Position numbers and translations under genes: made by a program
Shown: in pieces, positions 7,915-16,090 of the stretch
How the letters are laid out: each line of letters opens with the position of its first letter
Numbering within the stretch: the stretch's first letter is position 1
Assembly (NCBI GenBank): GCA_965231765.1
Contig: OZ246887.1
Location: 2,728,001 to 2,792,000 of the forward strand
DNA from: JAAXHF01 sp963665955
GTDB lineage: Bacteria > Desulfobacterota > Binatia > Bin18
Direction of reading: 5' to 3'
Length of the DNA: 64,000 nucleotides
The notes under the pieces: model-generated
Database searches by the model: none
Told to the model about the DNA's origin: nothing
What the model saw: only the letters and a program-made list of their open reading frames with translations

Positions 7915-8940
7915 CTAATCCGCAGATACCCTTCCTAATGTCACCTCATTTCCAGCTTTACGAATATCAGCAAAGCTGACCCCAGCGATGGGCAGAGCGC
8001 ATAAACCTTGGGCAACAAGAGTCAGAAACTGTACGGCATTCAGCACCAATCCATACGCCAAACCATCAACCTCACTCACCCCGAAGAGGCCAAGGGCCAA
8101 CTGACAGGCATATTGGTACGGGCCGATCATGCCTGGGAGATTGGGCAGTGCCGTACCAAAGCCAATAAAAATAAATACGACCAAGGCAGCACTAAACGGT
8201 GCGTTCAGATCAAAGGCACGAATCATAATATAGCTGGACAGAATCGGCAGAAACCATAGCGCCAGTGATACGACAAACACAGCCAACAGCAGACCGGTGT
8301 TCGGAATCACATTCATGCCATCGGCAACCGACGCCAGGACGCCTTTGAGACGGCTGCCAAAGCGCTGTGGCAACACTCGCAGCACCCACCGCTCAGTAAA
8401 TACCTCGCCTTTCCACCAAAAGAGCAGGACTAAGGTGACTAAGATCGTCGCAACTACAGCCGGAACAAGCGCCAGTTGACGTACCCACGGAGGCAGGGCA
8501 TTGATCGTCAAGAGTCCAACCAATATATAAAAAACAATCGCAACCAGATCGACCGTCTTCTCCAAGACAATATTGCCGACAACATTCGAAAAAGACACAT
8601 CCGAACGACGTGACAGCAGCCACGGCCGGACGATCTCTCCAAGCCGAACAGGTAATAAATTGATAGCCAGGTAGGCGACAGATGAAATGACCCACAAGCG
8701 GCCGAGCGGTACGTCAGCAAGCGGCCGTAGCTCAAGCTGCCAGCGCCAGGCTCGGAACACCATGATCAGCAGGCTGACGACAACCGCAACGAGCAGCCAG
8801 CTCACACTCACTCGTCCAAGCGCTGCCCCTAGCTCATCGAGTGCTACGTTCCGAAAAGCGAGGTATAGGAACCCACCGCTGACGACCAGACTGAGAGCCA
8901 AATTTCGCAAGCGATGTGATCCGTGCTGGGCATCTGGCAT
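7915..8940 (-). CDS. Flippase-like / lysylphosphatidylglycerol synthase TM-region protein (UPF0104)
   Basis: 341 residues with about eight predicted membrane spans. Motifs include FRAWRWQLELRPL, SVAYLAINLLPVRLGEIVRPWLLSRRSDVSFSNVVGNIVLEKTVD split over two segments, and ALPNLPGMIGPYQYA, which match the family formed by the membrane half of MprF. There is no soluble aminoacyl-transfer domain, so it is probably a lipid transport or flipping protein. It converges with a phospholipid-synthesis-type gene, which may hint at a shared envelope role. Confidence 0.8.
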   Translation of the reverse strand: MPDAQHGSHRLRNLALSLVVSGGFLYLAFRNVALDELGAALGRVSVSWLLVAVVVSLLIMVFRAWRWQLELRPLADVPLGRLWVISSVAYLAINLLPVRLGEIVRPWLLSRRSDVSFSNVVGNIVLEKTVDLVAIVFYILVGLLTINALPPWVRQLALVPAVVATILVTLVLLFWWKGEVFTERWVLRVLPQRFGSRLKGVLASVADGMNVIPNTGLLLAVFVVSLALWFLPILSSYIMIRAFDLNAPFSAALVVFIFIGFGTALPNLPGMIGPYQYACQLALGLFGVSEVDGLAYGLVLNAVQFLTLVAQGLCALPIAGVSFADIRKAGNEVTLGRVSAD

Positions 8941-9107
8941 AGTGTCTCCTCATTGGAATGCAGGAATACGTATCAATTCTTTTTGGCCGCCCTGTGTATA
9001 TCATGGCCTTCGTCCTTGACAAGCCTTTGCTTCCGGGGAGAAAATCCGGCAAAAATACAATATGGAGTAGTAGGAAGCGCTAGAAAGACGAGAAAGGAAT
9101 CGCACCT

Positions 9108-10781
9108 ATGAGCCGTGACCAGAATTTGGCGGTTGCCCAGGCTGTGACACTCAAGCCGATTGAGGAGATTGCCGCCCAGTTGTCCCTCCCGCCACAATAC
9201 CTTGAACTGTACGGCCGGGTGAAAGCTAAAGTCGCGCTCGAAGCGCTGTCTGCCGCCGCCTCCCGTCCCCAGGGCAAGCTCATTCTTGTCTCTGCCATTA
9301 ACCCGACGCCAGCTGGGGAAGGCAAAACAACAACTACGATCGGTTTGGGCCAGGCGCTCACCCGTTTGGGTAAACAAGCCGCTGTCGCCGTGCGTGAACC
9401 ATCGATGGGACCCGTCTTTGGGGTCAAAGGTGGGGGATGTGGTGGAGGCCAGTCACAGGTTTTGCCAATGGAGGACATTAACCTCCATTTCACGGGTGAT
9501 ATTCATGCTGTTACGTCTGCCCATAATCTGTTGGCCGCTATGCTCGATAACGCGCTTTTCCACGGCCAGATTGAGTGTGATGTGCGCCAGATTCGGTGGC
9601 GGCGAGTCATGGACATGAACGACCGGGCGCTACGCCAGATTGTACTCGGTCTGGGTGGGCGATTGATGGGCGTTCCGCGTGAGGACGGGTTTGATATCAC
9701 CGCCGCATCCGAAGTCATGGCTATTCTGTCCCTGACGAGCGGTCCGGCTGACTTAATCGAGCGTCTTTCGCGGATTGTGGTCGGCTTCACCCGTACAAGA
9801 GAGCCGGTTATCGCCAGCGATGTACAGGCTCCCGAAGCCATGGCCATTATCCTCAAAGACGCCTTGAAGCCGAATTTGGTCCAGACTGTTGAAGGCGTTC
9901 CGGCTTTTATTCACGGTGGTCCGTTTGGCAATATCGCGCATGGCTGCAACAGCATTCTGGCTACGCGTCTGGCACTGAGCTATGCCGATTATGTGGTGAC
10001 TGAAGCCGGTTTTGGTTTTGACCTGGGTGGCGAGAAATTCCTCGATATCAAATGCCGTGAAGCCGGAATCTGGCCGTCTGCGGTGGTCTTGGTTGCCACT
10101 GTCAAAGCACTCAAAATGCACGGCGGAACGCCTGTTGCGGATATCAATACACCTGATCTGAAGGCGCTCAAGCAGGGGATGGAGAACTTGGCAAAACACG
10201 CTGAGAGTATCCGGACATACGGCTTGCAGCCGATCATTGCGGTAAACCGGTTTGCGGCTGACACCGAGGACGAATTGCAACTTGTCGTAGACGAATGCCA
10301 AGCCTTAGGTGTTGAAGCAAAAGTCATTGATGTGTTCGGACACGGGGGAGAAGGCGGCCTGCCGCTGGCCGAAGCAATTGTGGAAGCGTGTCAGGGAGAC
10401 ACGCCAAGTCCGCAATTTCTCTATCCATCGGAGATGCCGATTGAGGACAAGATGCGGACCATTGCCCAAAAGATCTATGGAGCGGCTGATATCAGCCTGC
10501 TGCCACGGGCGCGTACAGATCTGAAACGGATTAACGACCTGGGCTATAGCAAGGTGCCGATTTGTATGGCCAAGACCCAAATGTCATTGTCTGATGATCC
10601 TAAGCGCTATGGTCGGCCGCGTGATTTTACTCTCTCAGTGCGTGAGATTCGACTCTCCGCTGGAGCTGGTTTCTGCGTACCTTTGACTGGGGATATGCTG
10701 ACAATGCCAGGGTTGGCTGCCAAACCGGCAGCGGTTGGTATGAGCATGGATGCGGATGGGAAAATTTCAGGCATGTTCTGA
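9108..10781 (+). CDS. fhs: Formate--tetrahydrofolate ligase
   Basis: 557 residues, the expected length. It makes 10-formyltetrahydrofolate from formate, ATP and tetrahydrofolate. The ATP-binding loop is TPAGEGKT at residues 67-74, followed by the family segments EPSMGPVFGVKGG, LHFTGDIHA and HGGPFGNIAHGCNS. The C-terminus ends with the conserved MPGLAAKPAAVGMSMD. The gene stands alone upstream of an LLM oxidoreductase 25 nt later, so it may be co-transcribed with it. It supplies one-carbon units for purine synthesis or formate use; no folD or other one-carbon gene is adjacent. Confidence 0.96.
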   Translation: MSRDQNLAVAQAVTLKPIEEIAAQLSLPPQYLELYGRVKAKVALEALSAAASRPQGKLILVSAINPTPAGEGKTTTTIGLGQALTRLGKQAAVAVREPSMGPVFGVKGGGCGGGQSQVLPMEDINLHFTGDIHAVTSAHNLLAAMLDNALFHGQIECDVRQIRWRRVMDMNDRALRQIVLGLGGRLMGVPREDGFDITAASEVMAILSLTSGPADLIERLSRIVVGFTRTREPVIASDVQAPEAMAIILKDALKPNLVQTVEGVPAFIHGGPFGNIAHGCNSILATRLALSYADYVVTEAGFGFDLGGEKFLDIKCREAGIWPSAVVLVATVKALKMHGGTPVADINTPDLKALKQGMENLAKHAESIRTYGLQPIIAVNRFAADTEDELQLVVDECQALGVEAKVIDVFGHGGEGGLPLAEAIVEACQGDTPSPQFLYPSEMPIEDKMRTIAQKIYGAADISLLPRARTDLKRINDLGYSKVPICMAKTQMSLSDDPKRYGRPRDFTLSVREIRLSAGAGFCVPLTGDMLTMPGLAAKPAAVGMSMDADGKISGMF

Positions 10782-10806
10782 GCAGTGCTGAACGAAAGGC
10801 AACAGT

Positions 10807-11844
10807 ATGAAATTTGGTCTGTTTTCCTTATTTGATTTTTTCCAGGGTCGTCAGAATGAAGCCACGTATTATCAAGATACCTTGGATCTCGTTATTCATT
10901 CTGAGAAACTTGGTTTTGATTCGGTATGGTTAGGGGAGGAGCATTTTTACTCGTTTGGGATCTGTCCCAGTCCGCAGCTGTTTCTGACAGCGCTGGCTCG
11001 GGAAACCAGCACGCTCCGCTTGGGTACTGCGATTAGCCTGCTCCCTTTTGAGAATCCGCTCCGCAAAGCTGAAGACTTTGCCATGCTCGACATCTTGAGC
11101 GATGGGCGTCTGAACTTCGGAGCTGGACGCGGCATTATCCCCAAACACTTTGAAGGTTTTTGTGTTCCCCCGCAGGAAAGTCAGGCGCGCTACGAAGAAT
11201 CGCTGGAAATTATTCGGCGCGCCTGGACGCAAGACAGCTTTTCGTACGAGGGAAAATTCTGGCAAGTCCCGGAATTATCGGTGTCGCCAAAACCCAAACA
11301 AAAACCGCATCCGCCAATCTATCGTGGCACTTTGAGCATGGAGTCCTTTGAAACGGCAGGTATCGTTGGAGATAATGCCTTTGTCGTGCCATGGCTGTCG
11401 GCCCCCCATCCTGAGGTCAGGCGTCGGCTTGAGCACTATCGAGCGTTGCTCAAGGAACATGGACATACTGGTCAGGAGAGTAACTTCATCTTTTTCCTGT
11501 TTGTTGATCAGGATCGACACCGAGCCATGGCAGAAGCCAAGGAATGCACGCGCAACTATGTGGATTTGATCTCCTCGTTTATACCGCCAGAGGCGATGGC
11601 CCAATTGCGCTCCAGCGATCCGCTCAAGATATTCCTTGAGCTCGTTCAATCCCTACCTGACAACTTGGAAGAGCGGGCGATTGTTGGTAACCCGCAAGAT
11701 TGTCGGAAACGCTTGGGTGAGTTGCGAGACGAGTTCGGCATAGAACAGGCATCTTTTTATCTGCATGCCGGAGCACGGGATACGGCCCGAGCAAAGCAAA
11801 ACATCGATCTATTCGCGCAAGAAGTGATGCCGGAGTTTCAGTGA
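10807..11844 (+). CDS. LLM class flavin-dependent oxidoreductase
   Basis: 345 residues of the luciferase-like fold. MKFGLFSLFDFFQG opens the first strand, GFDSVWLGEEHFYSFGICPSP is the typical active-site loop, LRLGTAISLLPFENPLRKAEDFA and GRLNFGAGRGIIP follow. The EEHF...P pattern fits bacterial-luciferase-like monooxygenases using FMNH2 rather than F420-specific enzymes. It starts 25 nt after fhs. It is clearly different from the LLM protein at 3147-4172, so the two are not a recent duplication. Substrate unknown. Confidence 0.85.
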   Translation: MKFGLFSLFDFFQGRQNEATYYQDTLDLVIHSEKLGFDSVWLGEEHFYSFGICPSPQLFLTALARETSTLRLGTAISLLPFENPLRKAEDFAMLDILSDGRLNFGAGRGIIPKHFEGFCVPPQESQARYEESLEIIRRAWTQDSFSYEGKFWQVPELSVSPKPKQKPHPPIYRGTLSMESFETAGIVGDNAFVVPWLSAPHPEVRRRLEHYRALLKEHGHTGQESNFIFFLFVDQDRHRAMAEAKECTRNYVDLISSFIPPEAMAQLRSSDPLKIFLELVQSLPDNLEERAIVGNPQDCRKRLGELRDEFGIEQASFYLHAGARDTARAKQNIDLFAQEVMPEFQ

Positions 11845-11865
11845 TCCTGTCTGCTCTTTACGTGG

Positions 11866-11883
11866 GGTGGGGCCTGCCCCACC
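11866..11883. terminator. GC-rich hairpin downstream of the LLM gene
   Basis: GGTGGGGC-CT-GCCCCACC forms a perfect 8-bp stem 21 nt after the LLM stop. There is no strong T-run after it, so it may act as a transcript-end structure or be an interspersed palindrome. Confidence 0.45.
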
Positions 11884-11906
11884 GGGATTTACTGCTATAG
11901 CCGACA

Positions 11907-11927
11907 CCCTCTCCCTGAGAGAGAGGG
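11907..11927. repeat. Interspersed palindrome of the CCCTCTCCCTGAGAGAGGG type
   Basis: CCCTCTC ... GAGAGGG with a 7-nt loop. A related element is at 26797-26816. Short CT-rich/GA-rich inverted repeats of this kind are widespread between genes in many bacterial genomes. Confidence 0.5.
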
Positions 11928-11949
11928 GACTTTAAGAAACATCCTCTCC

Positions 11950-13878
11950 ATGTCGCAGGATTCAGAAACCAGCCAAGATTTCCCCGATCCCGGCAGCCTG
12001 CCGGCCTGGAACGTCGGTAATCTCCCCGCGCCACCGCCCTTCAGTATACGTGGAGCCCTGCGCGAAATTGGCCCGGGTGTCATTCTTGTCGGCGCAGCAA
12101 TTGGCAGCGGCGAATGGCTGCTCGGTCCGGCCCTCACCGCCAAATACGCTGGGGCAATGTTGTGGATTGCCACTATCTCGGTCATTCTACAGTCCTGCCT
12201 CAATCAAGAAGTCGCCCGGTATGCCCTGGCCACAGGCGAGCCGATTTTTACCGGCTATATGCGTTGCTGGCCAAGTAGCAAATGGTATAGCACCTGGTAT
12301 TTGGGCTTAGACGCGAGCATGCTGTGGCCAGGTTTGGCGACCAATGCCGCGACGGCCGTGGCAGCTGGTATCCTGAGTGTCCAACGCGACGCCTACGTCA
12401 TTCCGACCGAAGCTGACGCCCTGCTCATCACAATATGTGCCTACGCTATTTTTGCCATCTGTGCTGCTCTCGTCCTGTTTGGGGGTAAAGTCTACACCAT
12501 GCTCCAGGTCACGATTACCTGTATGGTCGTCTGGATTTTTAGCTACTTGTTGTTCATTGATATTTTCATGGCCAGCGGGCAGTCGTGGGGCTTGGTCCTG
12601 TCTGGTTTTGTGAACTTTGGCTATTTTCCAAGTGGCGAAGCGCTCGATTGGTCACTGATTGCTGGATTTGCTGCTTTTGCCGGGACAGGTGGCTTGGGCA
12701 ACGCTGCGATTAGCAACTATATCCGCGACAAAGGTTGGGGTATGGGTTCGTTGGTCGGGGCAATTCCCTCAGCTGTGGGCGGAAAAGAGATCAGCCTGTC
12801 ACACTTAGGCATGGTCTTTCCAGTCACCCAAGAAAATATTCAGAAGTTCCGAGAATGGTGGAAATATCTTCTGTTTGATCAGGCGGTTATCTGGGGCGGC
12901 GGGGCCATGCTGGGCATTGCCCTGCCTGCTATTCTGGCGATTGAGTTTATTGACCCGAGTCTCAATCTGGGACAGTGGCAGGCGGCTGCATTTCAAGCCG
13001 AAGGGATCGCAAACAGACATGGGAGTATTTTTTGGTATCTGACGCTGCTGTGTGGCTTTTGGGTCTTGTTCTCCAGCCAGCTTGGGAGTCTTGACGGGAT
13101 TGGGCGGCGGTGGAGTGATATGATTTGGACTGGCAGCCAGCCTGAACGAGAGGGCAGCAGGAGCCGTCTTGTCTGGATCAGCACGGCACTGGTTGTTGGC
13201 CTAGGTCTTCTCTTCGCGTGGGGATCTGAAGCAAGCCTACTGTCAGGGCCGCAGCTCCTGCTTGTGGCTGCTTTCCTGTATGGCGTTCCAGCAGCCATCT
13301 GGGTAATCAAACAGATGGCATCACGTATGCAGGCAGAACAGGTTGAAGCCCGCGTTCTCACTCCACTCGTGCTGGTGTATCTTGTCAGTGTCCTCGGCTG
13401 TGTTGCGATGTCTGCTTTGAGACTTGGTCAGGACATGGGTCCAGGCGGAACCGTCAGCATGCTGGTTGAATGGCGAACAACCGTCAGCGTCTTTGTATTT
13501 GGAACAGCTTGGGTCGTGGGCTCAGCCTTTATCTTGACTCGTCATATGCCGCCGCATAATGTGTATAAGATCTACTATCTTATCATCGGTATGTATATCA
13601 CTTGGTGTTCGATCGCCATGCAGATTGCCCGACCGTTGACGATGATTCTGATCATGTCCAATATTGCAGGTTTTCTTCTCGCTGTTACCGCGCTCCACAC
13701 CCTATATGTCAATCGCCGCTTTCTGCCGCTGGCCCTCCAACCCCGGTGGTGGAAGCAGCTGGCGTTGTTAGCCTGCTCGGGTTGGTATTTTTTCATGAGC
13801 TTCATGGCTCTGGATGCACGCCTGAATACCTACATGGGATTGAGCATACGTGTCTGGTTTTCCACCTGGTTCAGCTGA
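11950..13878 (+). CDS. Nramp-like divalent metal transporter family protein (divergent)
   Basis: 642 residues, longer than the usual 400-450 of bacterial MntH. About 14 hydrophobic segments. After a hydrophilic 35-residue N-terminus comes REIGPGVILVGAAIGSGEWL, which aligns with the first Nramp helix. The metal-binding DPGN of true Nramp proteins reads GSGE here, and no MPH motif is seen in the sixth helix region. The protein therefore probably does not move Mn2+ or Fe2+ in the canonical way; another substrate is possible. It is followed 39 nt later by a TPR gene. The ribosome site is weak, so the start could lie slightly downstream. Confidence 0.7.
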   Translation: MSQDSETSQDFPDPGSLPAWNVGNLPAPPPFSIRGALREIGPGVILVGAAIGSGEWLLGPALTAKYAGAMLWIATISVILQSCLNQEVARYALATGEPIFTGYMRCWPSSKWYSTWYLGLDASMLWPGLATNAATAVAAGILSVQRDAYVIPTEADALLITICAYAIFAICAALVLFGGKVYTMLQVTITCMVVWIFSYLLFIDIFMASGQSWGLVLSGFVNFGYFPSGEALDWSLIAGFAAFAGTGGLGNAAISNYIRDKGWGMGSLVGAIPSAVGGKEISLSHLGMVFPVTQENIQKFREWWKYLLFDQAVIWGGGAMLGIALPAILAIEFIDPSLNLGQWQAAAFQAEGIANRHGSIFWYLTLLCGFWVLFSSQLGSLDGIGRRWSDMIWTGSQPEREGSRSRLVWISTALVVGLGLLFAWGSEASLLSGPQLLLVAAFLYGVPAAIWVIKQMASRMQAEQVEARVLTPLVLVYLVSVLGCVAMSALRLGQDMGPGGTVSMLVEWRTTVSVFVFGTAWVVGSAFILTRHMPPHNVYKIYYLIIGMYITWCSIAMQIARPLTMILIMSNIAGFLLAVTALHTLYVNRRFLPLALQPRWWKQLALLACSGWYFFMSFMALDARLNTYMGLSIRVWFSTWFS

Positions 13879-13917
13879 ACACAGACAAAAAGAAGAGGAT
13901 ACGAAGAGGGTATAAAG

Positions 13918-14664
13918 ATGGACGACGAACTCCACTGGGAAGCGAACAATCACAAAGCAACGCAGCTCCATTTACAGGGACGCTATGAAGAAGCTGAAGG
14001 GCTCTTTGTTGAGGCGCTCAAGGAAGTTGAGCAGTTCGGAGAAGCAGACATCCGGCTGGCGATTGTTCTCAACAATCTTGCCAACCTGTACCACAACCAG
14101 AAAAAATATGAGCAAGCAGAGCCACTGTATCGGCGGGCGTTAGCAATCCGAGAAGAGCTGCTGGACCCAAGCCATCTGCTAGTTGCCCAGAGTCTCAATA
14201 ACCTTGCCTCCTTATGTCGAGACCAGAGCCAATACGGTGAAGCCGAAACGCTCATTAAACGGTCTTTAACGATTAAGGAAAATCTCCACGGTTCGCGGCA
14301 CATGAGCCTGACCAATAGCCTGAATAACCTGGCTGCGATTTATGGCGATCAGAGTCGTTACGTGGAAGCAGAAGCGCTTTTCAAGCGTTCATTAGACATT
14401 CGAGAAGACGCTTTTGGCCCCTCCCACCATTCCGTCGCAAGCAGCTTGGTTGGCCTGGGCGAAGTGTACTGCGCCCAAGGCCGCTACCCAGAATCCGAAG
14501 CCCTCTATAAGCGGGCATTAACGATTCGAGCAGAAATGCTGGGGCCGGAGCATCCCTCAGTGGCTGCATTGTTTGACAATTATGCCGTTTTACTCAGGAA
14601 GATGGAGAGAGAGGCGGAAGCTGGAGAGATGGAAGTCCGGGCGAAGGCGATTCGAGAGGCATAG
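13918..14664 (+). CDS. Tetratricopeptide repeat protein (kinesin-light-chain type)
   Basis: 248 residues made almost entirely of five TPR units of about 42 residues, each with the pattern LNNLAxLYxxQxxYxEAExLxKRxLxIRE. This TPR_12 type forms a superhelical protein-binding surface. No signal peptide, enzyme or NACHT/CHAT domain is attached, so it is probably a cytoplasmic adaptor. The near-identical repeat length and the conserved Asn-Asn-Leu triplets suggest recent repeat expansion. The start has GAAGAGGG 9 nt upstream. Confidence 0.85.
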   Translation: MDDELHWEANNHKATQLHLQGRYEEAEGLFVEALKEVEQFGEADIRLAIVLNNLANLYHNQKKYEQAEPLYRRALAIREELLDPSHLLVAQSLNNLASLCRDQSQYGEAETLIKRSLTIKENLHGSRHMSLTNSLNNLAAIYGDQSRYVEAEALFKRSLDIREDAFGPSHHSVASSLVGLGEVYCAQGRYPESEALYKRALTIRAEMLGPEHPSVAALFDNYAVLLRKMEREAEAGEMEVRAKAIREA

Positions 14665-14922
14665 CCGTAAGCCGTACGGTCTGGTTCAGAGCGGGCAGGG
14701 ACGCCCGCTTGGAGACACGCCGTCTGCGCTCTAATAGGGTGAGAACCTGATCGACAACCTCAAGGAACGTCGTGCTGAGATCATACGAGAGCCAGACATA
14801 CGTCGCCAGAGGGTTTCTCACACGTCACATAGAGGAGGCGTGATTGCCCAGAATGAGCAAGAACAGGCAAGCATAGACCACAATAGGAAACAGGAGACAA
14901 GAACAGAAATGGAGGGCTGAGA
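14665..14922. other. Intergenic stretch with palindromic repeat, no gene seen
   Basis: About 260 bp between the TPR and methyltransferase genes. It contains the palindrome at 14690-14709. A minus-strand frame across 14760-14821 reads plausibly (NPLATYVWLSYDLSTTF) but has no ribosome site or recognisable domain. Confidence 0.4.
14690..14709. repeat. Palindromic repeat AGCGGGC-AGGGAC-GCCCGCT
   Basis: 7-bp perfect stem with 6-nt loop. Exactly the same 20-bp element, inverted, is found at 59886-59905, also outside recognised genes. This marks a dispersed repeat family. Confidence 0.7.
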
Positions 14923-16005
14923 ATGGCCGAGTATACAAAAGAGATTGATCGCGACAAAGTCCAGAAAACAGCCGAAAATGTTTTTGGGCTGCTCAGCGGG
15001 GCAGTCATGTCTGGCATGGTGTATCTGGGTGACCGGATGGGGCTGTATCAAGCCCTCCAAGATGCTGGACCGATGACAAGCCAGGAGTTAGCTGACAAAA
15101 CCGGCCTGCATGAACGCTGGCTGCGTGAGTGGTTGCAGGGCCAAGCAACGGCAAAGCTGCTCGAATATCACGGTGAGGGGCGTTTTGAGTTATCGCCCGA
15201 AGCCGCCTTAGTCTTAGCCAATGAAAATAGCCCCGCGTTTGCGGCTGGCGGGTTTTGTGCCCTGCCACAGCAAATGGGCGTATTAGAAAAACTCCCAGAA
15301 TCGTTCAAAACTGGTCTTGGCCTACCATATGACGCTTTTGGGCCAGAGGGCGCACGCGGAGTTGAGCGGTTGATTGCCCCCTGGTTTCGTGCCCATTTGG
15401 TGCCACGAGCGCTCCCCAAGCTGGATGATGTTGTGCCGAAGCTGGAGGCTGGGGCAAAAGTCGCGGACGTCGGCTGTGGCTCGGGGGTGGCACTTCTTGA
15501 GATGGCGAAAGCCTACCCCAAGTCAGACTTTCACGGCTATGATATTTCAACCTATGCTCTCGCACGAGCAGAGGAAAAAAAGGCTGAGGCTGGTGTCCAA
15601 AACGTGGCGTTTCACGACGCCAACGGAGATGCGATTCCGACCGACCATAGCTTTGACTTTATCTCGACGTTTGATTGCTTGCACGATATGGCCAATCCAA
15701 CTTCCGTGATGCACGCGATTTATCAGGCTATTAAACCGGATGGCACCTGGCTGATTGCTGATATCCATAGTTTGCCGACGTTTGAAGAAAACATGGAGCA
15801 AAACCCCATGGCATCGATGTTCTATGGATTTTCCGTCTTGTGTTGTATGTCGTCGGCCATGTCAGAACCGAACGGTGAGGGGCTTGGAACGCTGGGGTTT
15901 ACTGAGCCGGTGGCGCGTAAAATGGTCACTGAGGTGGGTTTTACCCGTTTTAAGCAGTATGACTTCAAAAATCCGATGAACGCTTATTACGAAGTCCGAC
16001 CGTAG
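14923..16005 (+). CDS. Class I SAM-dependent methyltransferase with winged-helix N-terminus
   Basis: 360 residues. The N-terminal 110 residues resemble the dimerisation/winged-helix domain of O-methyltransferase-like proteins (MTSQELADKTGLHERWLREWL). The catalytic domain has motif I VADVGCGSGVALLEMA near residue 180 and an acidic second strand (FHGYDIS). ISTFDCLHDMANP matches the motif around strand 4, a layout seen in rRNA adenine and small-molecule methyltransferases. The methyl acceptor is unknown. GGAGGGCTGAGA precedes the ATG. It converges on surE across a perfect 28-bp palindrome. Confidence 0.8.
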   Translation: MAEYTKEIDRDKVQKTAENVFGLLSGAVMSGMVYLGDRMGLYQALQDAGPMTSQELADKTGLHERWLREWLQGQATAKLLEYHGEGRFELSPEAALVLANENSPAFAAGGFCALPQQMGVLEKLPESFKTGLGLPYDAFGPEGARGVERLIAPWFRAHLVPRALPKLDDVVPKLEAGAKVADVGCGSGVALLEMAKAYPKSDFHGYDISTYALARAEEKKAEAGVQNVAFHDANGDAIPTDHSFDFISTFDCLHDMANPTSVMHAIYQAIKPDGTWLIADIHSLPTFEENMEQNPMASMFYGFSVLCCMSSAMSEPNGEGLGTLGFTEPVARKMVTEVGFTRFKQYDFKNPMNAYYEVRP

Positions 16006-16046
16006 AGCGATTTTTAATTGCCTGTGTTCGGTACTGATCATTTCGT

Positions 16047-16074
16047 GTAGGGGCGGTTCGCGAACCGCCCCTAC
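16047..16074. terminator. Perfect 28-bp palindrome, probable bidirectional terminator
   Basis: GTAGGGGCGGTTCG followed directly by its exact reverse complement. It sits between the convergent methyltransferase (+) and surE (-) genes, where a two-way terminator is expected. The same palindrome type is a common interspersed repeat in environmental bacterial genomes. Confidence 0.55.
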
Positions 16075-16090
16075 TGCTGGTTGCTTCGCT

